64,000 nt of DNA, from NCBI RefSeq assembly GCF_044389085.1, contig NZ_JBIRXP010000001.1:1089625-1153624 (forward strand), given 5' to 3'. Origin of the DNA: Isoptericola sp044389085 (GTDB lineage Bacteria; Actinomycetota; Actinomycetes; Actinomycetales; Cellulomonadaceae). Every line of letters starts with the position of its first letter. Positions within the stretch are counted from its first letter, which is position 1. Under the pieces are notes generated by a model that worked only from the letters and a program-made list of their open reading frames with translations, made no database searches and was not told where the DNA came from. Shown in pieces: positions 31,561 through 40,539 of this stretch. A program made the position numbers and the translations under genes.

Positions 31561-32723
31561 CCGGCTGGGACGACTGGACCCCGCTCCCCCGGCCCGCCGG
31601 GCGCACCACGGTCGAGGTGCTCCGGGCACCGGAACCGCCGGCGGCGCCGCGGGACCGCCACAGCCCCGACGTCGTGCTGCGCCCGGACGGCCGGGCGCAC
31701 GTGACGTTCCGGCTGCACGCGCCCGACGCGCGGGCGGTGGCGCTGGCCGCGAGCGGCTGGTGGCAGCCGCAACGCCCGGACGTCTGCGACCTCGCGCCCC
31801 GGCCCGACGGCTGGTGGCAGGGCACGTTCGACGTCCCCGACGACTGGGAGGCGAGCTACCGCTACCTGGTGCACGACGGCGGCCACGACGGGCGGCAGGA
31901 CCCGGGCTGGTGGTCCCGCGGCCTGCGCGACCCGGACACCCCGGGCCGGACCGACCCCCTCAACCCGCGCGGCCACGGCGCCGGCCGCGGGCTGGCGAGC
32001 TCGGTCCTGTGGCTGCCCGGGGCAGGCGAGCGGCCCTGGCTCGACGGCTTCGGCGACACCTCCGCCGTCCCGCACCGGCTCGCCACGGGCGACGACGAGC
32101 CGCGCGCCTGGTGGTGGGCGCCCGAGCGACTCGCCAGGGAGCCGCTGCCGCTGCTCGTGCTGCTCGACGGCGAGGCGCACGCGGAGCGGCTCGGCACCGC
32201 GCGCGTGCTCGCGGACGCCGTCGCCGCCGGGGCGCTGCCGCCGACCGCGGTGGTCATGGTGGCCTCGGGCCCGGACCGCGCCCGCGTGCTCGGCGTGCCC
32301 GGCGGGGTCGCCCGCTGGGTGGGCGAGGTGCTGGTTGCACGGCTGCGGCGCGAGGGGCTGGGCGGGCACCGGCTCGACCCCGACCCCCGGCGCACCGTCG
32401 TCGCCGGGTCGAGCTTCGGCGGCCTGACCGCGCTGTTCACCGCCGCCCGATTCCCCGACGCCGTCGGCGCCGCCGTCGCCCAGTCGCCGTCGCTGTGGCG
32501 CTACGCGCCCGGCGCGCTCCTGGAGCCGCTGGCGCGCGTCGCGCCGCGGGTGCGGCTGCGCCTCCAGGCCGGCCGGTACGAGGGCACCGGCGCGACGGAG
32601 GAGCTGGCCCGCGGGCTGCTGCTCCGTGGCGCGGACGTGTCGTCCCAGGTCGTGTCCGGCGGCCACGACTGGGCGTGGTGGGTGCCGCGCACCGTGGAGG
32701 CGGTGGCCGGCCTGCTCGCCTGA
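31557..32723 (+). CDS. fes: enterochelin-esterase-like hydrolase
   Basis: 388 residues from the ATG at 31557. An N-terminal early-set domain (VTFRLHAPDARAVALAASGWW) is followed by an esterase D/Fes alpha/beta domain. The nucleophile elbow is G-S-S286-F-G-G. The base is in SGGHDWAWW. Fes-type enzymes cleave ferric siderophore triesters in the cytoplasm to release iron. It is coupled to hmuV, which argues for an iron role. The pairing with a haem importer is unusual and leaves open whether the importer carries siderophore or the esterase serves another transporter. Confidence 0.85.
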   Translation: MTGWDDWTPLPRPAGRTTVEVLRAPEPPAAPRDRHSPDVVLRPDGRAHVTFRLHAPDARAVALAASGWWQPQRPDVCDLAPRPDGWWQGTFDVPDDWEASYRYLVHDGGHDGRQDPGWWSRGLRDPDTPGRTDPLNPRGHGAGRGLASSVLWLPGAGERPWLDGFGDTSAVPHRLATGDDEPRAWWWAPERLAREPLPLLVLLDGEAHAERLGTARVLADAVAAGALPPTAVVMVASGPDRARVLGVPGGVARWVGEVLVARLRREGLGGHRLDPDPRRTVVAGSSFGGLTALFTAARFPDAVGAAVAQSPSLWRYAPGALLEPLARVAPRVRLRLQAGRYEGTGATEELARGLLLRGADVSSQVVSGGHDWAWWVPRTVEAVAGLLA

Positions 32724-32790
32724 GCCCTGCGTCCGGGCCGCTGGCGTGCCCGCGGCCGTCACGTTCGTCGAGCCGTTGCGGCGCGAGACG

Positions 32791-33162
32791 TCAGACGTTG
32801 AAGCCCAGCATGCGCAGCTGCTCGCGGCCCTCGTCGGTGATCTTCTCCGGGCCCCACGGCGGCATCCAGACCCAGTTGATGCGGAAGCCGTCGACGAGCC
32901 CCTCGAGCGCGGTGCCCGCTTGGTCCTCGATGACGTCCGTGAGCGGGCAGGCCGCCGACGTGAGCGTCATGTCGATCGTGGACATGTTGTTCTGGTCCAC
33001 CTGGATGCCGTAGACGAGGCCCAGGTCGACGACGTTGATGCCCAGCTCAGGGTCGATGACGTCGCGCAGGGCCTCCTCCACGTCCGCCGCCGTGGTGGGG
33101 GTGGGGGCCGCGGCCGGTTCGGCGACGGGCGGGGCGACCGCGTCGGTCGTGTTCTCGGTCAT
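32791..33162 (-). CDS. sufT: SufT-like metal-sulfur cluster maturation protein (MIP18/DUF59)
   Basis: 123 residues. After a Pro/Ala-rich N-terminus of about 25 residues comes the DUF59 domain: DVIDPELGINVVDLGLVYGI, a conserved Cys in LTSAACPLTD, and WMPPWGPEKITDEGREQLRMLGF. Its role is in iron-sulfur cluster delivery. It is the last gene of the suf operon, 38 bases after sufU. Its tail points toward the convergent fes gene. Confidence 0.92.
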   Translation of the reverse strand: MTENTTDAVAPPVAEPAAAPTPTTAADVEEALRDVIDPELGINVVDLGLVYGIQVDQNNMSTIDMTLTSAACPLTDVIEDQAGTALEGLVDGFRINWVWMPPWGPEKITDEGREQLRMLGFNV

Positions 33163-33200
33163 CGTGTCCTCTCAGGTTCAGGCTCAGGTTCAGGTCGGCT

Positions 33201-33665
33201 TCAGCCCAGCGCGCCGCTGCGCGCCAGCGAGTCCTTGAGCGCCGCCCAGCCGAGCAGCGCGCACTTGATACGGGCGGGGTACTGCGAGACGCCGGTGAAC
33301 GCGCTCGCGTCGCCGAGGGCGTCCAGCGCGTCCTCGTCGTCCAGACCCTTGCCCCGCGAGGCCATGAGGTCGTGGAAGACGGCGTCCAGGCGGGCGACGT
33401 CGGCCAGGTCGTGCCCGGTGACGAGCTCGGTCATCACGGAGGCGGAGGCCTGCGAGATGGAGCAGCCCTGCCCCTCCCACGAGACCCCGGCCACCGTCGA
33501 CCCGTCGACGTCCACACGCAGCGTGATCTCGTCGCCGCACGTGGGGTTGACCTGGTGCGACTCCCCCGCCCGGTGGTCGCCGGGCGCCTCCACGAGCCCC
33601 CGGCCGTGCGGGCGCTTCGCGTGGTCCAGGATCACCTGCTGGTACATCTGCTCGAGCGAGCTCAC
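33201..33665 (-). CDS. sufU: SufU, zinc-dependent sulfurtransferase of the SUF system
   Basis: 154 residues. Ligands are Cys43 in NPTCGD (with Asp45), Cys68 in GQGCSIS and Cys135 in RIKCALLGW. Together with the insertion region typical of Gram-positive SufU, these bind zinc and receive persulfide sulfur from SufS. It lies between sufS and sufT in the operon. Confidence 0.94.
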   Translation of the reverse strand: MSSLEQMYQQVILDHAKRPHGRGLVEAPGDHRAGESHQVNPTCGDEITLRVDVDGSTVAGVSWEGQGCSISQASASVMTELVTGHDLADVARLDAVFHDLMASRGKGLDDEDALDALGDASAFTGVSQYPARIKCALLGWAALKDSLARSGALG

Positions 33666-33686
33666 TGCTTTCCTCTCCGCCTGCCG

Positions 33687-34985
33687 TCAGTCCACACCGA
33701 AGAACGCGCGCACGCCCGTCAATGCTTCCCGGAACGCGGCGATCTCCTCGGTGGTCGTGTAGACGGAGGCGGACGCGCGGGCCGTCGCCGCCACGCCGAA
33801 CCGGCGGTGCAGCGGCTGCGCGCAGTGGTGCCCCACGCGCACGGCGATGCCCTTGTCGTCGAGCACCTGCCCCACGTCGTGGGCGTGCACGCCGTCCACG
33901 ACGAACGAGACGACGGCGAGCCGGTCCTGCGCGTCGGCCGGGCCGACGATCCGCACGCCCGGGATCTCCCCGATGCGCACCAGCTCGGCCGCGAGCTCAC
34001 GCTCGTGCTCGGCCACACGGTCCATGCCCAGCTCGCCCAGCCACTGCGCGGCCACGCCCATGCCGACGGCCTGCGCGACCATCTGCGTGCCCGCCTCGAA
34101 CCGCTGCGGCGGAGGGGCGTAGGTCGTCTCGGCCATGGTCACGACCTCGACCATGGACCCGCCGGTCGTCACCGGAGGCATCGCCTCCAGGAGCTCGCGC
34201 CGGCCGTACAGGGCGCCGACGCCCGTGGGCCCGAGCATCTTGTGCGCGCTGAAGGCGGCGAAGTCCACGTCCAACGCGTGCAGGTCCACCGGCAGGTGCG
34301 GCACCGACTGGCACGCGTCGAGCACCGTGAGCGCACCGACCCGCTTCGCGGCGGCGACCAGCTCGGCCACCGGAGCCACGGCGCCGGTCACGTTCGAGAC
34401 ATGACCGAACGCCACCACCCGCGTGCGGTCGCTGATGACGCCCGCGACGTCCGACAGGTCGAGGCGCCCGTCGTCGTCGACGCCGAACCACCGCAGCACG
34501 GCGCCGGTGCGGGCGCACAGCTCCTGCCACGGCACGAGGTTCGCGTGGTGCTCCGCCTCCGTGACCACGATCTCGTCGCCCGGGGCGAGCCGGAACCGCT
34601 CGGCGGCGGCTCCCCCGCGCCCGGCGGTCGCGTTCGAGAACGCGTAGGCGACGAGGTTGAGGGCCGCGGTCGCGCCGGGCGTCCAGACGATCTCGCCCTC
34701 GTCCGCCCCGACGAAGCCCGCCACGGCCGTCCGGGCGTCCTCGAACGCCTCGGTCGCCTCCTCGGCGAGCTGGTGCGCGCCGCGGTGCACGGCCGCGTTG
34801 CGCTGCTCGTAGAAGTCGACCTCGGCCTCGAGCACCACGTTCGGCTTCTGCGAGGTCGCGGCAGAGTCCAGGTAGACGAGCGGCCGGCCACCCCGCACCG
34901 TGCGCCCGAGCAGCGGGAAGTCCGCCCGCACGGCCGCGAGCTCTGCCGCGGAGAGCGACGGGCGCACGGTGTCGGTGGTGGTCAT
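33687..34985 (-). CDS. sufS: cysteine desulfurase SufS
   Basis: 432 residues. Fold type I PLP enzyme. PLP lysine is in AFSAHKMLGPTGVG, the PLP-ring His in EAEHHANLVPW, and the catalytic Cys in RVGHHCAQPLHRRFG near the C-terminus. It mobilises sulfur from cysteine and passes it to SufU, the next gene. It starts 48 bases after the sufC stop. Confidence 0.95.
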   Translation of the reverse strand: MTTTDTVRPSLSAAELAAVRADFPLLGRTVRGGRPLVYLDSAATSQKPNVVLEAEVDFYEQRNAAVHRGAHQLAEEATEAFEDARTAVAGFVGADEGEIVWTPGATAALNLVAYAFSNATAGRGGAAAERFRLAPGDEIVVTEAEHHANLVPWQELCARTGAVLRWFGVDDDGRLDLSDVAGVISDRTRVVAFGHVSNVTGAVAPVAELVAAAKRVGALTVLDACQSVPHLPVDLHALDVDFAAFSAHKMLGPTGVGALYGRRELLEAMPPVTTGGSMVEVVTMAETTYAPPPQRFEAGTQMVAQAVGMGVAAQWLGELGMDRVAEHERELAAELVRIGEIPGVRIVGPADAQDRLAVVSFVVDGVHAHDVGQVLDDKGIAVRVGHHCAQPLHRRFGVAATARASASVYTTTEEIAAFREALTGVRAFFGVD

Positions 34986-35033
34986 GCTGTCCTCCTGGTG
35001 ACGGCTCCTGGTCGAGGCTTCTCGACGAGGAGG

Positions 35034-35801
35034 TCAGGCCATCGTCGCGCCGGTGCCGACGTACTTGTCGTAGCCGTTCTCCTCGAGCTGCTCCGCGAGC
35101 TCGGGGCCGCCCTCCTCGGCGATCTTGCCGTCGACGAAGACGTGCACGAAGTCCGGCTTGATGTAGCGCAGGATGCGCGTGTAGTGCGTGATGAGCAGGA
35201 CACCGACGTCGGTGTTCGCCTTGGCGCGGTTCACGCCCTCGGAGACGACGCGCAGGGCGTCGACGTCGAGGCCGGAGTCGGTCTCGTCGAGGATCGCGAA
35301 GTGCGGCTTGAAGAGCTCCATCTGCAGGATCTCGTGGCGCTTCTTCTCACCGCCGGAGAAGCCCTCGTTCACGGAGCGCTCGGCGAAGGTCGGGTCGATG
35401 CGGAGGTTCTCCATCGCACCCTTGACCTCCTTGCCCCACGTGCGCAGGGCGGGCGCCTCGCCGGCGATCGCGGTCTTGGCGGTGCGCAGGAAGTTCGCCA
35501 CGGACACGCCGGGCACCTCGACCGGGTACTGCATGGCGAGGAACAGGCCGGCGCGGGCGCGCTCGTCGACCGTCATCGCGAGGATGTCCTCGCCGTCGAG
35601 CGTCACGGTGCCGGAGGTCACCGTGTACTTCGGGTGGCCGGCGAGAGCGGACGCGAGGGTCGACTTGCCGGAGCCGTTCGGCCCCATGATGGCGTGCGTC
35701 TCGCCCGAGTTGATGGTCAGGTCGACGCCGCGCAGGATCGGCTTGGCGCCTTCCTTGGTCTCGACGCTGACGTGCAGGTCGCGGATCTCCAGGGTGGGCA
35801 T
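35034..35801 (-). CDS. sufC: SufC, ATPase of the Fe-S scaffold
   Basis: 255 residues from the ATG at 35801 with GGAG upstream; the longer open frame overlaps the Rieske gene and is rejected. Walker A GPNGSGKST, signature FSGGEKKRHEI, Walker B HFAILDETDSGLDVDAL. It powers conformational change of the SufBCD scaffold complex in the cytosol. Confidence 0.95.
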   Translation of the reverse strand: MPTLEIRDLHVSVETKEGAKPILRGVDLTINSGETHAIMGPNGSGKSTLASALAGHPKYTVTSGTVTLDGEDILAMTVDERARAGLFLAMQYPVEVPGVSVANFLRTAKTAIAGEAPALRTWGKEVKGAMENLRIDPTFAERSVNEGFSGGEKKRHEILQMELFKPHFAILDETDSGLDVDALRVVSEGVNRAKANTDVGVLLITHYTRILRYIKPDFVHVFVDGKIAEEGGPELAEQLEENGYDKYVGTGATMA

Positions 35802-35854
35802 GCTTCGTGTCTCCAGGTCTGTGTTGCTGCGAAGAGTGGGGGTGGTCGAGGCGG

Positions 35855-36202
35855 TCACGACGCGACGGCGAGCCGCTCGTCGACGTCCACGAGGACGCGG
35901 TCGCCGTCGACGGTCACCGGGTACACCGGCACGGGCTGCGTCGCGGGGAGCTGGACCGGCTTGCCGGTGCGCAGGTCGAACTGCGAGCCGTGCAGCCAGC
36001 ACTCGACCAGGCAGCCCTCGACCTCGCCGTCGGACAGCGAGACCTGCCCGTGCGAGCAGATGTCGGACAGGGCGTGCCAGTCGCCGTCCGCGTCGCGGAC
36101 GACGGCGACCGGGACCGGGGCCCCGTCCGCGCCGTCGAGCTCCACGAGCATGGCCTCCTCGGGGGCGAGGTCGTCGGCCATGCAGGCCAGCTGAGCCGTC
36201 AT
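35855..36202 (-). CDS. Rieske-type ferredoxin in the suf operon
   Basis: 115 residues. The Rieske [2Fe-2S] ligands are Cys49-x-His51 and Cys68-x2-His71 (DICSHG and ECWLHG). The fold resembles small ferredoxin subunits of non-haem dioxygenases. It lies between sufD and sufC, with a 7-base gap from sufD, an arrangement common in actinobacterial suf operons. No oxygenase gene is nearby, so it probably supplies electrons for cluster assembly; this role is inference. Confidence 0.92.
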   Translation of the reverse strand: MTAQLACMADDLAPEEAMLVELDGADGAPVPVAVVRDADGDWHALSDICSHGQVSLSDGEVEGCLVECWLHGSQFDLRTGKPVQLPATQPVPVYPVTVDGDRVLVDVDERLAVAS

Positions 36203-36209
36203 CGGAGCC

Positions 36210-37436
36210 TCACTCCGCCGTCGTGGCCGCCGGCGCGACGCCGGTGATGACGCTCATCGACTTCTCGAGCTCGGCCTCGATCGAGGCGAGCAGGCGCTCC
36301 TCGACCGACTCGACGCCGATCTCCTCGATCAGCTCCGCGAAGAAGCCGCGCACGACGAGGCGGCGCGCGTCCACCTCGGGGATGCCGCGGGCCATGAGGT
36401 AGAAGAGCTGCTCGTCGTCGAACCGGCCGGTCGCCGACGCGTGCCCCGCGCCCTCGATCTCGCCCGTCTCGATCTCCAGGTTCGGCACGGAGTCGGCGCG
36501 GGCGCCGTCCGTGAGGACCAGGTTGCGGTTGAGCTCGTAGGTGTCGGTGCCCTCGGCCTCGGCCTGGATCAGCACGTCGCCGACCCACACCACGTGGGCG
36601 CCGGCGCCCTGCAGGGCGCCCTTGTAGGTGACGCGCGACTTGCAGCGCGGCACGGCGTGGTCCACGAACAGGCGGTGCTCCTGGTGCTGGTCCGCGTCCG
36701 CGAAGTACAGGCCGACCATCTCGACCTCGCCGCCCTCGCCGGTGAACGTGGCGTCCGGGGTGAGGCGGACGACGTCGCCGCCGAAGGTCACGACGACGTG
36801 CTTGAGCTTGGCGTCGCGGCCGATGCGGGCACGGTGGCTGGAGGCGTGCACGGCACCGTCGGCCCAGTCCTGGACGCTGACGACGGTGAGGTGCGCGCCC
36901 TCGTCGACGACGATCTCGACGGTCTGGTTGAGGGTCGCGTCACCGCGGTGGTCGAGGACGACGACGCCCTCGGCGTGGTGCTCGGCGTGCACCAGCAGGT
37001 GCTGGGCCGTGAGGTCCTTCGTCGCGCCCTCGACCCGCACGGAGGTGACGTCGCTGGCGACGGCCTCGGCGGGGAGCGTGATGACGGTCGCCTCGGTGGC
37101 CGCGTTCCACGCGGTCACGGCGGTGCGGTCGCCCGGCTTGCCGGTCGTGCCCAGGCGCGGGTCGTCCTTGCCGACGATCTCGACCTTGGCCTCGGGGGCC
37201 TCGACGACGGTCGTCAGGACGCCGCCGGCGCCGTGCTCCTCGCCGAACAGCGGCTGGAGCCGCGCGACGGGCGAGAACCGCCACTCCTCCTCGCGCCCGG
37301 TGGGCACGGGGATGTCGGCCAGGTCGAACGACGTCTTGCGCTCGGCGCGCGAGCCCGCCGGCACGACGCCGTGGGAGTGGGCGCCGTCGGCCACGGCGCG
37401 GGAGTGATCCGTGGACAGATCAGTGGTAGCAGTCAT
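36210..37436 (-). CDS. sufD: SufD scaffold protein
   Basis: 408 residues. The beta-helix core of SufBD is present (VEIVVDEGAHLTVVSVQDWAD, HRLFVDHAVPRCKSRVTYKG) with the C-terminal helical domain (QLFYLMARGIPEVDARRLVVRGF). It forms the SufBC2D complex. One base separates its start from the sufB stop. Confidence 0.95.
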   Translation of the reverse strand: MTATTDLSTDHSRAVADGAHSHGVVPAGSRAERKTSFDLADIPVPTGREEEWRFSPVARLQPLFGEEHGAGGVLTTVVEAPEAKVEIVGKDDPRLGTTGKPGDRTAVTAWNAATEATVITLPAEAVASDVTSVRVEGATKDLTAQHLLVHAEHHAEGVVVLDHRGDATLNQTVEIVVDEGAHLTVVSVQDWADGAVHASSHRARIGRDAKLKHVVVTFGGDVVRLTPDATFTGEGGEVEMVGLYFADADQHQEHRLFVDHAVPRCKSRVTYKGALQGAGAHVVWVGDVLIQAEAEGTDTYELNRNLVLTDGARADSVPNLEIETGEIEGAGHASATGRFDDEQLFYLMARGIPEVDARRLVVRGFFAELIEEIGVESVEERLLASIEAELEKSMSVITGVAPAATTAE

Positions 37437-37437
37437 T

Positions 37438-38901
37438 TCAGCCGACGGACCCTTCCATCTGCAGCTCGATGAGGCGGTTGAGCTCGAGCGCGTACTCCAT
37501 GGGCAGCTCGCGCGCGATGGGCTCGACGAACCCGCGCACGATCATGGCCATCGCCTCGGTCTCCTCCATGCCTCGGGACATGAGGTAGAACAGCTGGTCC
37601 TCGCTCACCCGCGAGACCGTCGCCTCGTGCCCCATGGACACGTCGTCCTCGCGGACGTCGACGTACGGGTAGGTGTCGGACCGGGAGATCTGGTCGACCA
37701 GCAGCGCGTCGCACAGCACGGTCGACGCGGAGTGCTTGGCGCCCTCGAGCACCTGCACCAGGCCGCGGTACGACGTGCGGCCACCGCCACGGGCGACCGA
37801 CTTCGAGACGATCGACGACGACGTGCGGGGCGCGGCGTGCACCATCTTGCAGCCGGCGTCCTGGTGCTGGCCCTCGCCCGCGAAGGCGATGGACAGCGTC
37901 TCACCGCGGGCGTGCTCGCCCAGCAGGTAGATCGCCGGGTACTTCATGGTCACCTTGGAGCCGATGTTGCCGTCGACCCACTCCATGGTGGCGCCCTCGG
38001 CGGCCGTGGCGCGCTTGGTCACCAGGTTGTACACGTTGTTCGACCAGTTCTGGATGGTCGTGTAGCGCACGCGGGCGTTCTTCTTCACGACGATCTCGAC
38101 GACCGCGGAGTGCAGCGAGTCGCTCGAGTAGATCGGCGCGGTGCAGCCCTCGACGTAGTGCACGTAGGAGCCCTCGTCCGCGATGATCAGCGTCCGCTCG
38201 AACTGGCCCATGTTCTCCGTGTTGATGCGGAAGTAGGCCTGCAGCGGGATCTCCACGTGCACGCCCGGCGGCACGTAGACGAACGAGCCGCCCGACCACA
38301 CGGCCGAGTTCAGCGCGGCGAACTTGTTGTCACCGGCAGGGATGACCGTGCCGAAGTACTCCTGGAACAGCTCCGGGTAGTCGCGCAGGCCGGTGTCGGT
38401 GTCGACGAAGATGACGCCCTGGGCCTCGAGGTCCTCGCGGATCTGGTGGTACACGACCTCGGACTCGTACTGGGCGGCGACGCCGGCCACGAGGCGCTGC
38501 TTCTCCGCCTCGGGGATGCCGAGCCGGTCGTAGGTGGCGCGGATGTCCTCGGGCAGGTCCTCCCAGCTGGCGGCCTGCTTCTCCGTGGAGCGCACGAAGT
38601 ACTTGATCCGGTCGAAGTCGATCCCGGTGAGGTCGGCGCCCCAGTTCGGCATCGGCTTCTTGTCGAAGAGGCGCAGCGCCTTCAGGCGCGCCTTGCGCAT
38701 CCACTCGGGCTCGTTCTTGAGCTCCGAGATGTTCTTGACGACGTCCTCGTTGAGGCCGCGCTGCGCAGCCTCGCCCGCGGCGTCGCTGTCGCGCCAGCCG
38801 TACTCGTACGCACCGATCGAGTCGATGATCTCGTCATCGGACCGCTTCTCGGTGCCCTGCGCCAAAGCCGCCTGGGCGGCGTCCTGGGTGGGAGCGCTCA
38901 T
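37438..38901 (-). CDS. sufB: SufB Fe-S cluster scaffold
   Basis: 487 residues from the ATG at 38901, which overlaps the sufR stop (ATGA) and has AGGAAGGAA upstream. Characteristic segments are NWSNNVYNLVTKRA, EHARGETLSIAFAG, GRTSYRGLVQV and the Cys-containing STVLCDALLVDQISRSD. It is the site of nascent cluster assembly with SufC and SufD. No intein is present. Confidence 0.96.
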   Translation of the reverse strand: MSAPTQDAAQAALAQGTEKRSDDEIIDSIGAYEYGWRDSDAAGEAAQRGLNEDVVKNISELKNEPEWMRKARLKALRLFDKKPMPNWGADLTGIDFDRIKYFVRSTEKQAASWEDLPEDIRATYDRLGIPEAEKQRLVAGVAAQYESEVVYHQIREDLEAQGVIFVDTDTGLRDYPELFQEYFGTVIPAGDNKFAALNSAVWSGGSFVYVPPGVHVEIPLQAYFRINTENMGQFERTLIIADEGSYVHYVEGCTAPIYSSDSLHSAVVEIVVKKNARVRYTTIQNWSNNVYNLVTKRATAAEGATMEWVDGNIGSKVTMKYPAIYLLGEHARGETLSIAFAGEGQHQDAGCKMVHAAPRTSSSIVSKSVARGGGRTSYRGLVQVLEGAKHSASTVLCDALLVDQISRSDTYPYVDVREDDVSMGHEATVSRVSEDQLFYLMSRGMEETEAMAMIVRGFVEPIARELPMEYALELNRLIELQMEGSVG

Positions 38902-39683
38902 CGTGTTCCTTCCTGCGTGCCGCTCGTGCGGTGGGCCGGGGTGGGGAGGTTCTGGGGCGTGGCGTGCACGGAGACCGTCGGGACGTTCGTGACGCACGCG
39001 TGCGCGCCGCCTGCGATGGTGGCCAGGCGTTGGACGTGGGTGCCGAGCAGCTCGGAGAACGCGCGGGCCTCGGCCTCGCACAGCTCGCCGAACTCCTCCG
39101 CGACGTGCTGCACCGGGCAGTGGCCCTGGCACAGCTGGACGGTCGGCAGGAGCGGTCCTGCGACCGGGCGGACCGAGGCGGCGTACCCGTCGGCCGAGAG
39201 GAGACCCGCGAGCTGCTCCGCGCGCTCCTGCGGGTCGGTAGCCGTGAGCCGCGGTGCGTACCGCGCCACGACGGCGTCGTACCGGTCGGCGGCGAACCGC
39301 GCCACGGCGTCCGTGCCGCCCGTCTCGCGCAGGTAGCGCATGACCTGCGCCGCGAGCTCGGAGTACCCGCCGGCGAGGTCGGACTGGCCGCGCGCGCTCA
39401 CGACGTACCGCCGCGCCGGGCGCCCGCGCCGCCCCGACGCCGGGCCGGCGTCGTGCACGGCGATGGTGCCGTCGTCCTCGAGGCAGGCCAGGTGGCGGCG
39501 GACGGCCGCCGGGGTGAGGCCGAGCCGGTCGGCGAGCTCGCCGGCGGTCACCGGCCCCTCGCCGGCGACGAGCTCGAGGACGCGACGTCGGGTGGTGCCG
39601 TCCGCCTCGGGGGCGCCGTCCAGGGCGACCCGGGCAGGCGGCTCGACGGGCGCGGGCGTGCGGTCGGTCGTGCTCGTCGGCAT
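38898..39683 (-). CDS. sufR: SufR-type Fe-S-sensing repressor
   Basis: 261 residues from the ATG at 39683; a TTG at 39722 is a possible longer start. N-terminal winged helix (GPVTAGELADRLGLTPAAVRRHLACL). The C-terminal cysteines that bind a [4Fe-4S] cluster in SufR proteins are present (QLCQGHCPVQH, GELCEAEARAF, GGAHACVT). It heads the suf operon and is coupled to sufB by ATGA. The 27-bp inverted repeat upstream is its likely site. Confidence 0.92.
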   Translation of the reverse strand: MPTSTTDRTPAPVEPPARVALDGAPEADGTTRRRVLELVAGEGPVTAGELADRLGLTPAAVRRHLACLEDDGTIAVHDAGPASGRRGRPARRYVVSARGQSDLAGGYSELAAQVMRYLRETGGTDAVARFAADRYDAVVARYAPRLTATDPQERAEQLAGLLSADGYAASVRPVAGPLLPTVQLCQGHCPVQHVAEEFGELCEAEARAFSELLGTHVQRLATIAGGAHACVTNVPTVSVHATPQNLPTPAHRTSGTQEGTR

Positions 39684-39754
39684 GCGCTCACCCCCGTGCG
39701 GCTCGTGGACCACCAGGGGCAAACCTCACCCCGGCGGAGACGTCGATATAGGGA

Positions 39755-39784
39755 ACATCCTTGTTGCGTAATCCAGGATGTCAA
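39755..39784 (-). promoter_or_regulatory. putative SufR operator / suf promoter region
   Basis: ACATCCT (39755-39761) and AGGATGT (39775-39781) form a perfect 7-base inverted repeat with a 13-base spacer. On the minus strand a TTGACA (39779-39784) overlaps one arm and could be the -35. The site is 72 bases before the sufR start. Assignment to SufR is by position. Confidence 0.55.
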
Positions 39785-39832
39785 GCAAGGCAAGCCTCAC
39801 CGGGACCCTCTCGGGGCCGGGTGTCGCGAACA

Positions 39833-40471
39833 TCACTCGTCGGTGACGATCCGGCCCTCGATGACCTCGCCGGGGCGGGTTCCCGCCCCCGGGCCGGTCC
39901 CCTGGCGCCCGAGCTGCCGCAGCTTCATGCCCAGGGCGACCATGACGATGCCGATGACCACGGCGAACACGCCGATCACGATCGACAGCCCGACGATCGC
40001 CTTGGGCGGGTTGGCGAAGCACACGACCGCGAGCGCCACCAGCAGCAGGCCCGCGACCAGGTTCCACACCCACGACGCCCCACCGCGCCGGCGCATCGCC
40101 GGGACGACGAACAGCTGCAGCAGACCGAAGACCAGCGCCCAGATGGCCACGAGGATGAGCACGACGCCGAGGAACACCTTCGGCAGGAGCAGCAGCAGGG
40201 CGCCGAAGACCAGCGCCACGATCCCGACGCCCGTGTTGACCGAGCCCGCCGAGGTGCCGCGTCGCCGGATCCCGTCCACGATGCTGACGAGGCCGTCGAC
40301 CAGCACGAACACCCCGAACACCTGGACCAGCGCCGTCGGCGTCTTGTCGGGCAGGAAGATCGCCAGCAGCCCGAACAGCAGCGCGAGCACGCCCCGCACC
40401 ACCGGCCAGTACCAGAGCCGTCGCGCCAGGGCGGCGACGTCCTGAGGCGGCGTGAACGCGTAGAAGGTCAT
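39833..40471 (-). CDS. HdeD-family (DUF308) membrane protein
   Basis: 212 residues from the ATG at 40471 with GAGGAG upstream. About six membrane segments in three pairs (LWYWPVVRGVLALLFGLLAIF, then VLVDGLVSIVDGIRRRG), as in HdeD. The C-terminal 35 residues are hydrophilic. HdeD in E. coli is linked to acid resistance; its activity is not known. Here it lies between sufR and the divergent ABC genes, an insertion into a neighbourhood otherwise conserved in actinobacteria. Confidence 0.85.
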   Translation of the reverse strand: MTFYAFTPPQDVAALARRLWYWPVVRGVLALLFGLLAIFLPDKTPTALVQVFGVFVLVDGLVSIVDGIRRRGTSAGSVNTGVGIVALVFGALLLLLPKVFLGVVLILVAIWALVFGLLQLFVVPAMRRRGGASWVWNLVAGLLLVALAVVCFANPPKAIVGLSIVIGVFAVVIGIVMVALGMKLRQLGRQGTGPGAGTRPGEVIEGRIVTDE

Positions 40472-40527
40472 GTCCGTCGTGCTCCTCGGGTCGAACGACC
40501 GTGCGCCGCCCGGCCGGGCGACGTCCG

Positions 40528-40533
40528 TAGAAT
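40528..40533 (+). promoter_or_regulatory. -10 hexamer TAGAAT, leaderless arrangement
   Basis: TAGAAT is close to the consensus TATAAT and ends 6 bases before the GTG at 40540. Transcription would begin at the start codon. There is no Shine-Dalgarno sequence in front of the gene. Confidence 0.6.
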
Positions 40534-40539
40534 CTTCCG

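Noticed and set aside
39781..39800. AAGGCAAGCCTCACC considered as an iron box upstream of sufR
   Set aside because: Symmetry and match to the 19-bp consensus are poor, and a better inverted repeat for SufR lies next to it.
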